Shown: positions 34,235-46,126, numbered from the stretch's first letter. The stretch is 64,000 bases of DNA from Nilaparvata lugens (GCF_014356525.2 NC_052518.1:11056874-11120873); one strand, 5' to 3'. The notes: generated by a model not told the origin, from the sequence alone. Made by a program: numbers and translations.

Positions 34235-35046
34235 ATTGTGATGGCAGGAGCTAACGGCGGCAACGGAGCGGGAAGGAGACCAAGTTTGAGTCCAACTGCA
34301 CCTGGGGAAGTGCCAACACCGCCACTGCAACTGGATGACGAGTCATCCTACTGGGCAGGCCTGCTGCCTGGGGCTCTGCGCAGGGCTCACCCTCCAGCAT
34401 TCTCCAGGACCTTGCCACCTCATCCGCCTCAAATCCACGCTGACCAGCACTTCAACATGCCTCCTCCGTTCATCCACGAGAGTGTGTCCAATCTGCCCGG
34501 TCGAACTGCAGCAGGGTCTCATCACCTACCTGGCCAATCCCACTAATTGGCAGCAATTTGTGCAGCAACTGCACTCGGTGGGCCAGGCACCGCCTCCGTT
34601 CCCATTCCCCCTTAACCCCATGCAACCAGTGGATGGCGTCGGTTGGGGCATCCCTCCTGCTGCTATCCCCCGATCCATGATTCGCAGTCCCATCCCGATG
34701 GTGCAGCCAAACCAAGCCATGTTCGCCCCTGCCTGGGCTCCCCCTCCTCCTCCACCACCTCCTCCCCCAGGCTTCCTGCCCCCCTCTCCACCCCAACCGT
34801 TGTTTCCTCCGTTTGGCGCCCCGGGAATCATCTGGTCTCAGCCGCCCACTCTCATCACTACAGCTCCTCCCACCAACTCAGGTATGACTCCTATTGGTCA
34901 GAATACGGGAATCACTCCTATTGGTCAGAAACGAAGACTGCTGCCTGACCCTGAGCCAACCCCCGAGGGGCGACTACGTGGGCCAGCACTCTCAAGGAAT
35001 CGGCGGACATTATGCCGACTCCTTCAAACGCAAGAAGAAGAATTAA
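34235..35046 (+). CDS. Raver-like last exon, proline-rich, with two frame breaks
   Basis: Acceptor gattgcag, then [18 protein letters not shown] in the expected frame. Reading to the conserved C-terminus needs two forward frame changes of one base each. One is near 34496-34499 (after SVSNLP, resuming with [14 protein letters not shown]). The other is in the GGGG run at 34967-34970, between DPEPTPEG and [12 protein letters not shown]. The tail then ends KRKKKN with TAA at 35044-35046, matching the Raver C-terminus (GGHYADS followed by a basic cluster). A run of ten prolines lies near 34737-34767. Read literally, the first frame stops at 34546. The intact upstream exons make extra bases from sequencing or assembly, or a recent lesion, more likely than old decay. 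Confidence 0.85.
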
Positions 35047-35086
35047 ATGGTCAGGTTAGCCTGCCTAACCTTTTCTTCAGTCTTTT

Positions 35087-35176
35087 CTATAGTGAAATTC
35101 ACATTAAAGTGTCAGCAATCACTATTATCAACATGAATACTTCCCATTCAAACAATGTTGACACTCAGCATTCCCC

Positions 35177-35207
<31 letters not shown>

Positions 35208-35426
35208 ATAAATTTATTTCCTTTAAAAAAATACAAACAAGCAATTAAAAACATAAAAAGCACAAAATATCCAAAATACAATACAATAGGTCTATAAAAA
35301 AATATGGAATTTAATTCTATTGGAAATTAACCTACTCAACTATGGGAAATCCATGTATTAGAGTAGGTAGAGTATAATCAACATCAATACTTCCCCACTG
35401 ACACTTCAAAGTGTATTTCACTATAG
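35087..35426. repeat. Inverted and direct repeats in the Raver 3' UTR region
   Basis: 35087-35115 and 35398-35426 are inverted copies (ctatagtgaaatt... ...cactatag) with few differences. 35124-35145 and 35374-35396 are direct copies of atcaacatcaatacttccc. Between them is a - strand LINE-like 3' end starting with an (AAT)n tract (35178-35205). Confidence 0.65.
35207..35212 (+). promoter_or_regulatory. Possible polyadenylation signal of the Raver-like gene
   Basis: AATAAA lies 161 bases after the stop codon. It sits inside the AT-rich end of an inserted repeat with an (AAT)n tract, so it may be fortuitous. Other signals further downstream cannot be ruled out. Confidence 0.3.
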
Positions 35427-37411
35427 CCTTACGTTGAGGCATTTCTATTTTTTCTTAATACACTGTTTGTATATATAATATTTTTGTAAATAGCGTTCGA
35501 ATGTGCGTGTAAATTTTATTTTATGACTAGGATAGATCAATTTGCAGGCACCTGAAATAGATAACATTACTATCCATTCCATGTTATTGTTTGCAAATAG
35601 ATGTTTCTCCACCCAATTTAATCAATAATTTAACGCACCAATTACACATTCTAGTGGGTGTCAATATTTTTGTACCACATATAACGGGAGAGACCAAACT
35701 TGAACAGAAAGAGTCAGCTTCAGAAGTTATAACTCCACGTATTATAATTAATATCATAGACAAACATTTTCGCCTTGAATTTACGAAATGTTTTCATTAT
35801 TATCTATGACGTTGAAGTGCTCCCAACAAAGCTTAGAATGCAATAGTTTGTTGAGATTCAAAATATTTTAATTTTGTATCTTCCACAATCTAGTCAATCT
35901 GATATTATTTTAATGGAGCTTTAATAATATACAATTAAGCTCAACCCACAAACTATCACTTCATTCACTATATCAGCTGTTCTTGCCAATCATTCATCAT
36001 TATTAAACGTTTTTCAGCTTTTTAACTATTTATATACTTTTTAACAATGTACTTTTATATCATTTTTATTTATACTTTTTAATACTTTTTAACTATTTAC
36101 TACTTTCCGAAGTATGTGAGTTCAAAATGACCATATTAAATCATTTTTCACACACAATTAGACCGACAGTCAATCACAATATTCAGAAGTACTTCTTTGA
36201 TGAAGAAAATTAATTTGATGTGATTATCTATTGTTATACTTACTTATCATATTATTATACTCGCCTGCTAATACTCCTATATTGATGGGAACACTGAACT
36301 CTGAGATTCTATCCTTGTGTATCCTTTTTGCCTCAAACGGCGAACTAGCTTGTCAACATTATTGGCACACAAATTTTATAGCGTATGTGGTTTCTAAAAT
36401 AATTAAATTTGATTGGTGGACGCGTTCAATTCGTTAGGGATGTTGCAACGTACACACAAAGCCTATTACCTCCATAGTATTTAATGAAATGTCTATTTGC
36501 GAACAAGTATGATTATTATTATATTCATCTATATATGTGATTCTTCGCTGTTCGGAAAAATGGCGGGAATCGTAATACCTTGATTCTCTATTCATTTTGT
36601 ATAATTGTCTAATGCTATCTTAGTGATTCCTAGTATGGTAAAAGCTATTCAAAACTTCTATGTCTGGTATATCATCGTAGTATTATTATCATCGTTCAAA
36701 CATCTGGTATGTTTCGTTGGTATATTTTGAGGCCTGGAGCCTTCTTTTATTTTTTTACTGTTGATAGTCGCTTCTTATATTAGCCCAGAAATCAATGAGC
36801 TAACAAGTTTTGCTCTTAGTTTTAGGCGTGAAAATAGATATATATTTACAGAAGAACAATGTTTTGCAACATCATAGCTTTGATTGTATCTTCTATCTGT
36901 AATTAATAATTAAGATATAATTCTTTGCAATGTTCAATTCAAGAATGGACTAATATTGCATAATAAGTTATTGTATTATTTATTATTTAATGAAAATGAG
37001 CTTTGAAGTGAAATTCAGATTCTCAAAAAAAAGATTGATCATTGAATGATTATTGACAGCAAGACTGGAGTTTGAATACAGTATTCAATTATTTGGTTAA
37101 AATGTTTTACTCAAAGTGAAAATTTTCTATAATTCTTGATATAGACATGAGAGTCTATAATAATCATATCCCATACGGTCTCGATTCAAACTGCTGTGCA
37201 GTGCTGTAATTCAGGTCTTATCCCATAGTATTAATATAAAGTATTACCAAGTTGATCCAATTAATACATTAAATGTATTGAGTACAATTTCTGAATGGGG
37301 TTAACAGATTACTTTGAATAGAATAAACTCTATAATAACGTCAATCATTTATTGAAATGAATAGACAAATTGGTATCTCGATATTGATTACAGTACCGTT
37401 GGTAGGAAATA

Positions 37412-37563
37412 ATCATGAGATATTTCTTTACATCGATTGAAATTTGTCAATATGCTGTTCAAAATAACATGATCCTGATACAAAAATGTATCATGAGATA
37501 TTTCTTTACATCGATTGAAATATGTCAATATGCTGTTTAAAATAGCATGATCCTGATACAAAC
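37412..37563 (+). repeat. 75-bp tandem duplication
   Basis: Copies at 37412-37485 and 37490-37563 share atcatgagatatttctttac and catgatcctgatacaaa with three differences. No coding content. Confidence 0.85.
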
Positions 37564-38639
37564 AATATAATTTTATTTCCTATTCCTGGTATTGAAAAAT
37601 CAAGATGATAATAACTTATGATATTGCAAAATGTACTCAAATCTTGTCCACATTTTACTCAAAATAAATCAGAAAATAACATCAATCTCTTCTTCCCAAC
37701 TGTCATTTATCCTAACTCTGTGTTGATGCTCAAATTATAACAAAAACCTAATGGCTGATTTCAAAAGTATTTGCTTATTCAGTGTATTTGCATTTTTGAT
37801 ATTCATTGTTCCTAAAATATCGAATATAATAATTGTCCATGTCCACATTGATATTAACATTGTATTACATCTATATGTATGTATGTATAATGTACTTTGC
37901 ATGTTTCTTGTTGTCTATATCTACTGATTAACACTATCTCTATTGTAGCTCCTCTATGATGTATTTATTGTTTTTATCATCTGTAAAGTAGTAGCATTAG
38001 AGTAATTTAAGCTGCTGTTTGAAAATTTCAAAGAGCCAACATTGGAAATTGCAGTGAATTTTTGGATTGTATAGAGATAAACTGTGAGTTAGTGGTAACG
38101 TCTACATCGCATTGACAACACCTACCAATGTCGATTAAAAATTTCAAATATATTAATAAATGAAGAATGAATTTTTGGTTTATAAGGAAATAACCTTTGA
38201 GTAACATCTACATTGGATTGATAGCACCTATCAATAAAGCTTTAGGTTGATGAAATAAGAAGAATTAACCAGTGCTCGTTTTTAACTCATCAGTAATTTG
38301 CTTTCTTTTTGGTCCAACTATAATGACATAAGGTACTAAACTACCAAATTTAGGGATAACCAAAAAATGACTTCTTTATGTAAATGTATGTTGTAAACAC
38401 TTTTTTCTCATTCAGTTGCCATTTGAATATTATATATTCAAATTGTATACAATTATACGAAAAACCTGGTAATTAAAATATCCCCCTACACAAAGTTAAT
38501 TAAAACAACTTGTTCTTTACACTCTAATGGCGAATTTTACGCAATTTTTACTTCGCGCCTCAATTCAAGAGTCCTCCTCCGGAAATTAAAATAGAAACTT
38601 TACTCAAATATTGGTACATTAACATCAATTATGATAAAT

Positions 38640-38672
38640 CATGCTCCCCTTCACCCCCTGGATCCGCCACTG
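38640..38672 (-). mobile_element. Single hAT-like terminus
   Basis: The - strand reads CAGTGGCGGATCCAGGGGG, the same kind of end as at 27574. No partner terminus was found nearby, so the element is truncated. Confidence 0.5.
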
Positions 38673-40639
38673 CTGTGTAAAGACATGCACAGAATTGATG
38701 CATTCTTGTAGAGTGACCTGGCAATTTCGCTTGAAATATAGCAGTTTATTGACAGGTATTGCAGCAATATATTTCGCTATTAGTTTTCTGGGAAATTTAA
38801 TGCTTATACGATGATCTGCTCGGAGAGTTTTTCTTTCAATTGAAAGTAATCGCAAACAGTTAATTTGGAAGAGCAAAATTCATAACATGAAAAATAAAAT
38901 TGAATTGAAAATAGCCAAGTGATTTTTCCGTTTCAAGCAATGAATCGACTTCGGTTTCTCGATTTAACTGTTTATGATTCTCTTCTTACTCTCCATGACA
39001 GTGCAAGCAGATATGTTTCTATGGAGATATAATACCTTAAGCTTTAAGACAAACATTTTTCAAGCAGATCCACTCATAACCATTGAAAACAACGAGTTGT
39101 GAACCAAAATATTGTAATAGGCCTAAAATGAATTTTTTAAACATTCAAAACGTTACTGTAAAACATGGCAATTTCTGTAGACGTTACTACTAACTCATGG
39201 CGTGATAGTTTGAGCTCTGATTAGCAATGAATATTTAATTTGTTCCGTTCGCGTAAAATTGAACAAAATGTTTTGTTTTTTCACTCGATCCATTATGATC
39301 GTTTATTTTGTGATAGATTAAGTTTTGCTAAGTATGATTTCAAATATAGATTTTTTTTTAGATGGTGCTAGCATCTCGAAATGTTTTGTATGCTGTTTTA
39401 GTCGATGATAGTGTGTGAAACTACTTTATGAAAATATGTATATTTTGATCTCAAATACAGTTTTGAGAAACATATATTTTTGTAACCAGAACGTTATATT
39501 TTATGAATACATACTGATTCAAATTAAATTTTAAAACAGATAGATTTACAGTTGTTCACTTGACTACTAAGGTATAGTTGATGGGTCCAAATCCATAACT
39601 GCTGTGCAAAATTGATTGAGATTCAACTTTTTTAGTGTTAACGGATTAGTTACAGGATTCTTTTGAGAAAGTAAATTCAATTTCATAAAATACGAATTAG
39701 TATTCTTTCAATTGATTTTTTTATTACTGATATCAATTATTATTGATAATACAACGCTTTCTAAAAATTCATATGGCATTTTTTTGTGAGATTTATCTTA
39801 TATTCAATATCTCTAATTTGTCGATAATTACAATGAAAATTTATTATACAATGATATTTCCAAGGAGTGATAGTTGATTAAATTCTGGTTAACATTCATA
39901 GAGCAGCCGCATGTTGTATAGCATGATTTAAAATTTTTACACGCTTTGTGTCTATTCTATAAGTGGACCACTAAAAGATTCTCATGAAAAATTGTTGGGT
40001 GTTTCAAATAGTAATATAAATATTATCCCTCTTGTAATTCAGTGTTGAGATCCAATTTATCTGTTGTAATAAAAACAAGAATTTGATAATGTAACTTATT
40101 GGTTGTTATTTATTGTTACCTATCCCCTTGGGATACCTATCCCCTATGCCCGGTTCCACCAAGATCGGTCAAGACATTTGAATATTATGGTCAAGTCGAG
40201 TACGGTTTACAACTAATGAACTGACACATATGATTTAGTTTGTAGAGTGAATATTGATGCTGTGGAACTTTTTCATACCTAATTAAAGAGACTTGAGATC
40301 TTGTCAAAAAATCCATCTTATTTTAATAAAAAATATTTTTTCGCAGGTGTGAGCAAACACGAAAGCATGCTCCTGGTAAATAATAATTTTTATTGAAATA
40401 AAGTGAATTTTTTGACAAGATCTCAAGTCTTCAATTTTTGTCACATGATACCTGGCTTGACCATGTTCAAATCTCTTGACTGAGCTTGGTGAAACCATGC
40501 AGTAGTCTATTAAATTCAACAGTAATTATTGAGATTGAGTGATGTCATGCAACAATGCTGTAAGAAAATTTATTATTATTATTGAAAGAATAAGACGTTG
40601 ATGTTGTCAATACCACTATATTTGTTCAAAAATAAATTT

Positions 40640-40932
40640 AAACTATAGAAGCAGGTTCATGACAACACCTGCCACATCTTCAGCTGAACTAATGTTGATT
40701 GTTATTGTTGAAGGTACAATCATAGATGAAGGATAAGTAAGATTTATTATTCTTGTCTCTGGTACAATTCAGTTGAATTTCCTGTCCTTTCAATAATAAC
40801 AACAATAGTTCAGTTAATTTAAATTACAGAACCAGGTTTCATGACAACACCTGCCACATCTTCAGCTAAATTTCCTGCTCCTTCAACAATACCAATCAAC
40901 ATTAGTTCAGCTGAAGATGTGGCAGGTGTAGG
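40640..40932. repeat. Direct and inverted copies of a 30-bp motif
   Basis: caacacctgccacatcttca occurs at about 40664 and 40845 in direct orientation, and ttcagctgaagatgtggcag appears inverted near 40906. Shared aatgttgattg and its inverse lie beside them. This suggests a rearranged small element. Confidence 0.65.
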
Positions 40933-41025
40933 GATGTCCATCCCGGGATCCCGATCCATTTTTGATATCTAACAATCCCGGGGGATTTTTCAGCGTCAAT
41001 CCCGGGTTTTTCGGGATTGTAAACC
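40930..41025. mobile_element. Possible hAT-type subterminal region
   Basis: Repeated atcccgggatcccg and aatcccggg, taggg at the start and tttttcgggattg resemble the ends of some insect hAT elements. The opposite end was not found. Confidence 0.35.
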
Positions 41026-42691
41026 TGAAATTGTGAATCATATTTTTCCAAAAAACAATTCAATATTGAATTCATTCACGGTGATGAACATGAGTTTTTA
41101 TAACTAATTTATTGTTCTAAGTGTTTGACTAATTCATTCTACAGGCACAGCCTACAGTTTCATATACAAAATATTGATTGTATACTGTACTCTTTATTGG
41201 TTTAATAGAATTCGCATTATCAGTTCGCATAATTGGCAGAATGGTTGTTATGTCTCTAAACTTGTTTACACAGCACCACAATTACCAGTCTAGACGGTGC
41301 AATATTTGCAATAGGCTAGGTGCTGATGGCATTTCCTTGAAATGCATTCCGAACTTTGAAAAGACTTCAGAAATCAGAAATAAAAAAAGCACTAAACGAT
41401 TCACTCTCTGTCTAATTATTCCTCACCTCTTCTCTTTCTCTATTATAAGTAGAATATCTAGTTCAAGTAAATATTTTAGTTTGCTCTACGAAATTTCATT
41501 TAGTAGTGTAGTGGTTCAGCTTTCGCGTTGTTTGGTCGGTATGGCGTTATGGTCTTACAAAAATTATTCTATTTTATTATTAATATAAATTGGTGATAAT
41601 TTAAGTGATATTGGCAAATTTAAGTGATATTAATTCATCAAGTGATATTAATTCACTTTACAGTATTTGACGTAATTAAAGTGTGAGCTCTATCCCGTCC
41701 TGATGTAGGATAGAAATGTTCGACAGATGACTTATCACGCCAAAAGTACTAAAATTCGCCAACCAACAGTGGAGCATGAGTGGTGTGTCCTGACCCTACC
41801 CGACAATATAATAAACAATGAAATACTGTGAGGGTATCGTGATTTATATAAGATGGAAAAAATATGGTTTTAATTTTGTATTATCAAACAAAAATACTCA
41901 TCTACCACAATTAAACTGATAAACATTAAAATGCAGATTTCGCAAGTGCAGTCTTGTTTTCGTAAATGCAGTCTTACCCATATACTCCTCCATGAACTCC
42001 TTCCATCTGGCGCAATACACTGATTACTAATAAGTCTACAACGATTGAAACTGTTGAAAACCACATTGAAAAACTTGCTGTCTGAATTTTGCGCCCCTAA
42101 ATATTTTCCACCCTGGGCAGTTGCCCACTGAGCTCATTCATAGATGAAGGCCTGGGTTTACCAGTTAATGTAATAATATGATTGTTTAATATTATACTTC
42201 AAGATTTACCAAATTCATAAAGCACAAAATCAATATTTTTGTTGTGCTATGACTTTTATATTAATTATATTTGTAACAGTAACTTATAAAAGAATAATCC
42301 TCTTGAAATACCGGTATTGAGAAGTCTAGTACCGAACATAAAAGGCTTAATTTGCAATAATTGAAAACTCAAGATTCTCATTTCGCATTTTTGAAAAATT
42401 CTTAATTTTTAGAAGGGCTATTTGAATGTACTATTTCACCCGTCAATCAGGTTCTGAAATCTACAAGTTTCAAACAATTTATTTTGTGAATAAATTTGAT
42501 GACTTGTACCTTTGCTATGCTTGAATAACTTGACAATGATCAAATTACTTTGGATTTGAGAGGTGGGAGCTTATTAGAGTTTTTAATTAGGAACTTTGGT
42601 AGGGTGAAGATTTAGGCCCCTATGCAGATGATCGTTTTAAACTACGTCTAGAATAAACGCGTTTAAACGTGAACGCCGTTTAAACCACTAA

Positions 42692-42841
42692 GGGCCGTTT
42701 GCACAGTCAAAGCTTAAACTGAATTTAATCAGTTGGTGGCTTAAACTCAAAATGAAACACATCATAACAATCGAGACTTGATACGGATTTAATCCAGTTT
42801 AAAATTGAATTTAGTTTAAACTGTCACTGTGCAAATGGCCC
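42692..42841. mobile_element. GGGCCGTTTGCACAG MITE, TSD TAA, nested
   Basis: GGGCCGTTTGCACAG and the inverse ctgtgcaaatggccc enclose 150 bp, with TAA on both sides (42689-42691, 42842-42844). Subterminal cagtttaaa-type inverted sequence follows. It lies inside 42615-43639. Confidence 0.85.
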
Positions 42842-43058
42842 TAATTGGTATGCTGACCTGCATTGAACGTTTAGTTTAAACGGCTTTATTAGAGCACAAC
42901 TATAAGTTGGCTGACCTTATTCCTCTAATATCCAATTCAGATAAAAATTTAAACATTAATAATTTTGACATTGATCATATGATTTAGTGAGTACTGTAAG
43001 CATATTGGAGAAATAATGAATGTTTGCAATAACAAATTGTTTCTCAAGCTCTTTAAAA

Positions 43059-43170
43059 ATTAATAAAAGCAATATAAAAATCTTGAAGCTCCTTTATTTA
43101 AAAAAAACTTTAAAATAGTTCAACAACTAGTTTCGGTGATCACACCATCGTCAGGTTATAAAATAATTTT
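43059..43170 (-). mobile_element. Penelope-like terminus inside a MITE
   Basis: On the - strand it runs ataacctgacgatggtgtga, then caccgaaactagttgttg, then the A-rich stretch and the aagattttta terminal part. It is the closest match to the 3' end of the element at 19560-21740. Confidence 0.8.
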
Positions 43171-43679
43171 TTTGTGATTCAATTCAATCAGTCAGCATTG
43201 ATTGGAGTTGAAGCATTGATGTTAATTATTAGTAATGATGACAGTTTGAATAATATTGGATCTCACTACATTCGTGGAGTCTCCGAAGACGTTAATGAAT
43301 TAACTGTTTTGATTCTTTTTGTTAACTGTCTACTTCTATCTTGAAAATTAACGCAAAATATGAAAACTTCACTATTTTGTAGATTATTATTTGAAATAAT
43401 GTATAACATCAACATTCTATTAGTCATGAAAGTTGTGCTAAGCTCACTACTGGCTCACTCTCATCCCGTTTACGCATGTTGCTAGTTTAAACGCCTGAAT
43501 TTGGGCGTTTACTTTTGAGCCAGTTTAAACGACATTTACTGGCTGAATCTGGAATCAGCATACGGATGCACAGTTTAAACTCGAGTTTGAACCATTGATG
43601 GAATAAACGCAGTTTAAACCGAGCATCTGCATACGGGCCTTAGTTTGGCAATAATAGTCAGTACATAAGGAAATAGTAG

Positions 43680-43685
43680 TTTATT
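43680..43685 (-). promoter_or_regulatory. Likely polyadenylation signal of the HSD17B12-like gene
   Basis: AATAAA on the - strand lies 77 bases after the stop codon. It is the first clear signal, implying a 3' UTR of roughly 100 bases. A transposon terminus begins only about 40 bases further on. Confidence 0.5.
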
Positions 43686-43761
43686 TGTAAAACATTCTAA
43701 GAAAGATTCTCAAAAAAAGTTAAATAAATATAAAGATTTTTATCACAAAATGTATGGAGAA

Positions 43762-43872
43762 TTATGAAGCTGCCTTTTTAACAGCACGGGCTCTGATACT
43801 CATCATAGTTCGCATCACGATCCATTCGGCGAAGCTAGGCGATATGGCGTTCATGGTTTGGATTGCATTTAC
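43762..43872 (-). CDS. HSD17B12-like last exon
   Basis: Acceptor gacgtttctag, then VNAIQTMNAISPSFAEWIVM and RARAVKKAAS with TAA at 43762-43764. It aligns with the human C-terminal segment HALMGSIISNLPSWIYLKIVMN and its Lys-rich end. The final Lys pair is one residue further from the end than a strict KKxx ER-retrieval motif, so retention by that motif is uncertain. Confidence 0.85.
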   Translation of the reverse strand, partial: VNAIQTMNAISPSFAEWIVMRTMMSIRARAVKKAAS

Positions 43873-44215
43873 CTAGAAACGTCAATTCATTTGAGGTAAG
43901 TTATCATATTCAAGAAAAACATTGACACAGTTTGAAGAAAAATGATAACGTTGATAGGTTGTAAACGTCAATGTTAATTTTACTTCAAATAGTAATGAAA
44001 TAACTTATAAATTGTTGGTTATGTAACCGAAGAGGTATGATGCCAAAAGTGTAGTAATAACAGTCAGAGAACAATTGTACGCTGCTGTTAGTAAAAACAT
44101 AAAAAATAGACTATCAGGTATCTCGGATAATATAATGAACCAACTAAAATCACAGACCTTGTTTTTGCAACTCTTTGTTAAGTGACCAGTGAGTATAGAA
44201 TATAAGAATTACATT

Positions 44216-44540
44216 AATTTAAACAATATAAAAGCCTTGTAGTACCCTTTATTATTAAAAACTTACAAATATTTCAACAGCGACTAGCTTCGACCCTAAT
44301 TTAGGTCATTTTCAAGTTGAAATGTAGAAAATAAATAAACAAGTTGATACTATATAATATGAACATATGCTGCTTATTTTAATATGATTAATTTGAAAAA
44401 TATTAAAATGACTCAAGTTAGGGTCGGAACTAGTCTTTGTTGAAATATTTTAAAGTTTTTAATAATAAAGAGTACAACTAGGTTTTTTTTGTTGTTATTA
44501 ATTTGTTAAAAGTAGCCCATGTAAGTGAAGTGTTTTTAAT
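44216..44540. mobile_element. 325-bp Penelope-derived insertion, 9-bp TSD
   Basis: AATTACATT flanks both sides (44207-44215, 44541-44549). The halves are inverted copies of the Penelope-like terminus (gccttgtagtacccttt near the left, agagtacaactagg near the right), ending in agtagcccatgtaagtgaag as at 34150. Confidence 0.8.
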
Positions 44541-45154
44541 AATTACATTCTATACACACTGATATTGACCATTAAGCAAAAAATGAAGATCAAGCACTGT
44601 GAAAATATTATTAAATCCAAAATACTATTCAATATCATCATTATATATAGAAGGCTCTGTAAAGCTGATGTTATACTGAAATAAAACCACAAATTTTCTC
44701 TCTATAAATAGTTTCAATAAAACAAATTGAGTTTCTAGGTAACATATCGTGTTTCTATTTCCATAATTATATGGAAAAAATTCTACAACTTCTCTGATAA
44801 CAGTGTTCAATCTATTGATGACATGATGGATAAATATTGTTACTTCATTTATTCACGCATACAAAATGTCTGTAATATAGGCCCACTTTTATTCATAGTT
44901 TTTTACACAAATAATGTATTTTTCATGCAACTTCAGTATACACAATACGTCTCAATATTATTTAACTGAAACGATTTTCAAGAAAACCTAACAAAATTTA
45001 TTTCAAATAATTATTTTAGTACCACAATACTGATTGTATTGTGAAGTGGGCTTTCTCAATATAATCAAGTAATAGGTAGACTATCTCTCCCAAAATCCTA
45101 CTAGTAATTGCAAGTCTACTATTTGAATAAACTGATTTCTAGAAAGGTTTATCT

Positions 45155-45300
45155 CAAATAAATATTATTATTATTATCATTATTATTATTATTATTATTA
45201 TTATCATTATTTATTTATTTACAATGCAAATGACACTAATGTAATAACATTGAAATATAAAATAATAAGGTAGTCCTTGTGCTATTTTTCTTCCAAATTT
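45155..45300 (-). repeat. (ATT)n tract with LINE-like 3' end
   Basis: An imperfect (ATT)n run at 45165-45215 leads into ttatttatttacaatgcaaa, the inverted layout of a retrotransposon 3' end with simple tail, comparable to 35178-35340. Confidence 0.5.
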
Positions 45301-45910
45301 ATAGGTGACATAGTCCAAGATAAGGTTAGAATTTCACATGTACAATTTTTATGAAATTTTGGTCCAAAATAAAAATTAAAATTATAAATTTTGAATTTAG
45401 ATGGCTTGAATTGATAAATTAATTAGAAATATTCCACTCGATTACCACTTTTAAAGAATAATATTGAGTTATTTAAAAAAAATTGGAACTATTCAAGAAC
45501 ACACAAACTCTGAGTAGCACTCATTTGTATTGTGAAATCCGCTTTTAAAAGGTAGAAAAGTTCCAAAATATTCACTTTACATCTATTCAATAAATAAATA
45601 GTCTTATTTGAAAAAAATACTTACAGTAAAAATTCAAAGTAAACCCAAATATCCATACTGATGAAATGTTTGAATACAATTTTTTAATACAGTACCTACA
45701 TTACGATATTTATACCGTTTACCATGAATCTATATTTCTTCATCAATTATTAAAATATTAATCTATTTATTATTCATTCATTTATTAATATAATTCATTT
45801 TGTACTGTTCTACCATGTATTTATATATTTCGTCATTAATTATTATATTAATTTATGTATTTATTTATTCATTTAGCCTATTAATATATTTATTTTGTAA
45901 AATACATTAC

Positions 45911-46126
45911 CAATAACGAGTGAGGGAAGTATCCTGTTGTCAATCCTTCAATTCCAACAGTTTTCAGGGCCTTCTTGACGTAAGTCTTAGGGGTGGGAGC
46001 CATCCATGAAGCTTTCCTGATTTTGCTCATCTTGGTGGCAACATATCCAGGAGTCAGGCACTGCACGGTGATTCCGTATTTCTTGTATTCAGTGGCCAAA
46101 TCTGTACTGAACTTTGACACAAATAT
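45911..46126 (-). CDS. HSD17B12-like exon: post-catalytic region
   Basis: Acceptor atttctttcag and donor gtaatgta; 72 whole codons. The peptide IFVSKFSTDLATEYKKYGIT continues into CLTPGYVATKMSKIRK and TPKTYVKKALKTVG, paralleling the family's VATKLAKIRK and SPETFVKSAIKTVG. The open frame runs on past the donor to a stop, but the next exon at 43872 shows that splicing occurs here. Confidence 0.92.

Larger units (their letters stand above)
10969..35046 (+). other. Raver-like gene (ribonucleoprotein PTB-binding), 3' part, seven exons
   Basis: Joined exons give about 640 residues once two one-base breaks in the last exon are allowed for. Visible in order: second half of RRM1, RRM2 (RNP2 LCVARL, RNP1 KGYGFVEY), RRM3 (RNP2-like CLYVDRLP, RNP1-like WGLVEFSN), a short GLLPDPS segment, a Gln/Gly/Ser-rich linker, a proline-rich region and a C-terminal tail containing [17 protein letters not shown] then KRKKK. 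Triple RRMs with this tail are the hallmark of Raver proteins, nuclear and shuttling hnRNP-like factors that in mammals bind PTB to modulate splicing and bind vinculin. No exact copy of the mammalian PTB-binding motif [S/G][I/L]LGxxP was seen. All exon junctions are in phase with GT-AG sites. The start codon and the first half of RRM1 are missing, probably left of the window. Confidence 0.9.
42615..43639. mobile_element. GGCCC TIR element, TSD TTA, with nested insertions
   Basis: Left end GGCCCCTATGCAG and right end CTGCATACGGGCC, with TTA on both sides (42612-42614, 43640-43642). gtttaaac recurs as a subterminal motif in both halves. It contains a second MITE (42692-42841) and a Penelope-derived repeat (about 43059-43170). 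PIF/Harbinger-like by duplication and ends; no transposase. Confidence 0.8.
35047..43761. other. Intergenic region between the converging genes
   Basis: It contains both 3' UTRs and repeats listed separately. Within 35430-37400, 37570-38630, 38680-40560 and 41000-42600 no gene was recognised. The 136-codon frame at 41178-41588 has no domain, is Ser/Ile/Leu-rich and has no gene-like context. Confidence 0.6.
43873..45910. other. HSD17B12-like intron, 2.0 kb
   Basis: It holds a Penelope-derived insertion and a LINE-like tail, listed separately. A - strand frame at 44625-44810 shows no recognisable domain. The rest is AT-rich. Confidence 0.6.

Noticed and set aside
34470..34831. Long - strand and alternate + strand open frames over the proline-rich exon
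   Set aside because: They are shadows of GC-rich Raver coding sequence; Gly/Trp/Arg-rich translations have no domain.
35053..35075. Stem-loop plus T run after the Raver stop, like a bacterial terminator
   Set aside because: Eukaryotic gene; the short hairpin (aggttag/ctaacct) has no termination role to expect here.
41178..41588. 136-codon + strand open frame
   Set aside because: It has no domain, no splice or gene context, and biased Ser/Ile/Leu content, and lies near transposon debris.
45890..45910. Stop codon directly after the 45911-46126 exon as the end of the dehydrogenase
   Set aside because: A good donor at 45910 and a homologous in-phase final exon at 43872-43762 show that the protein continues.
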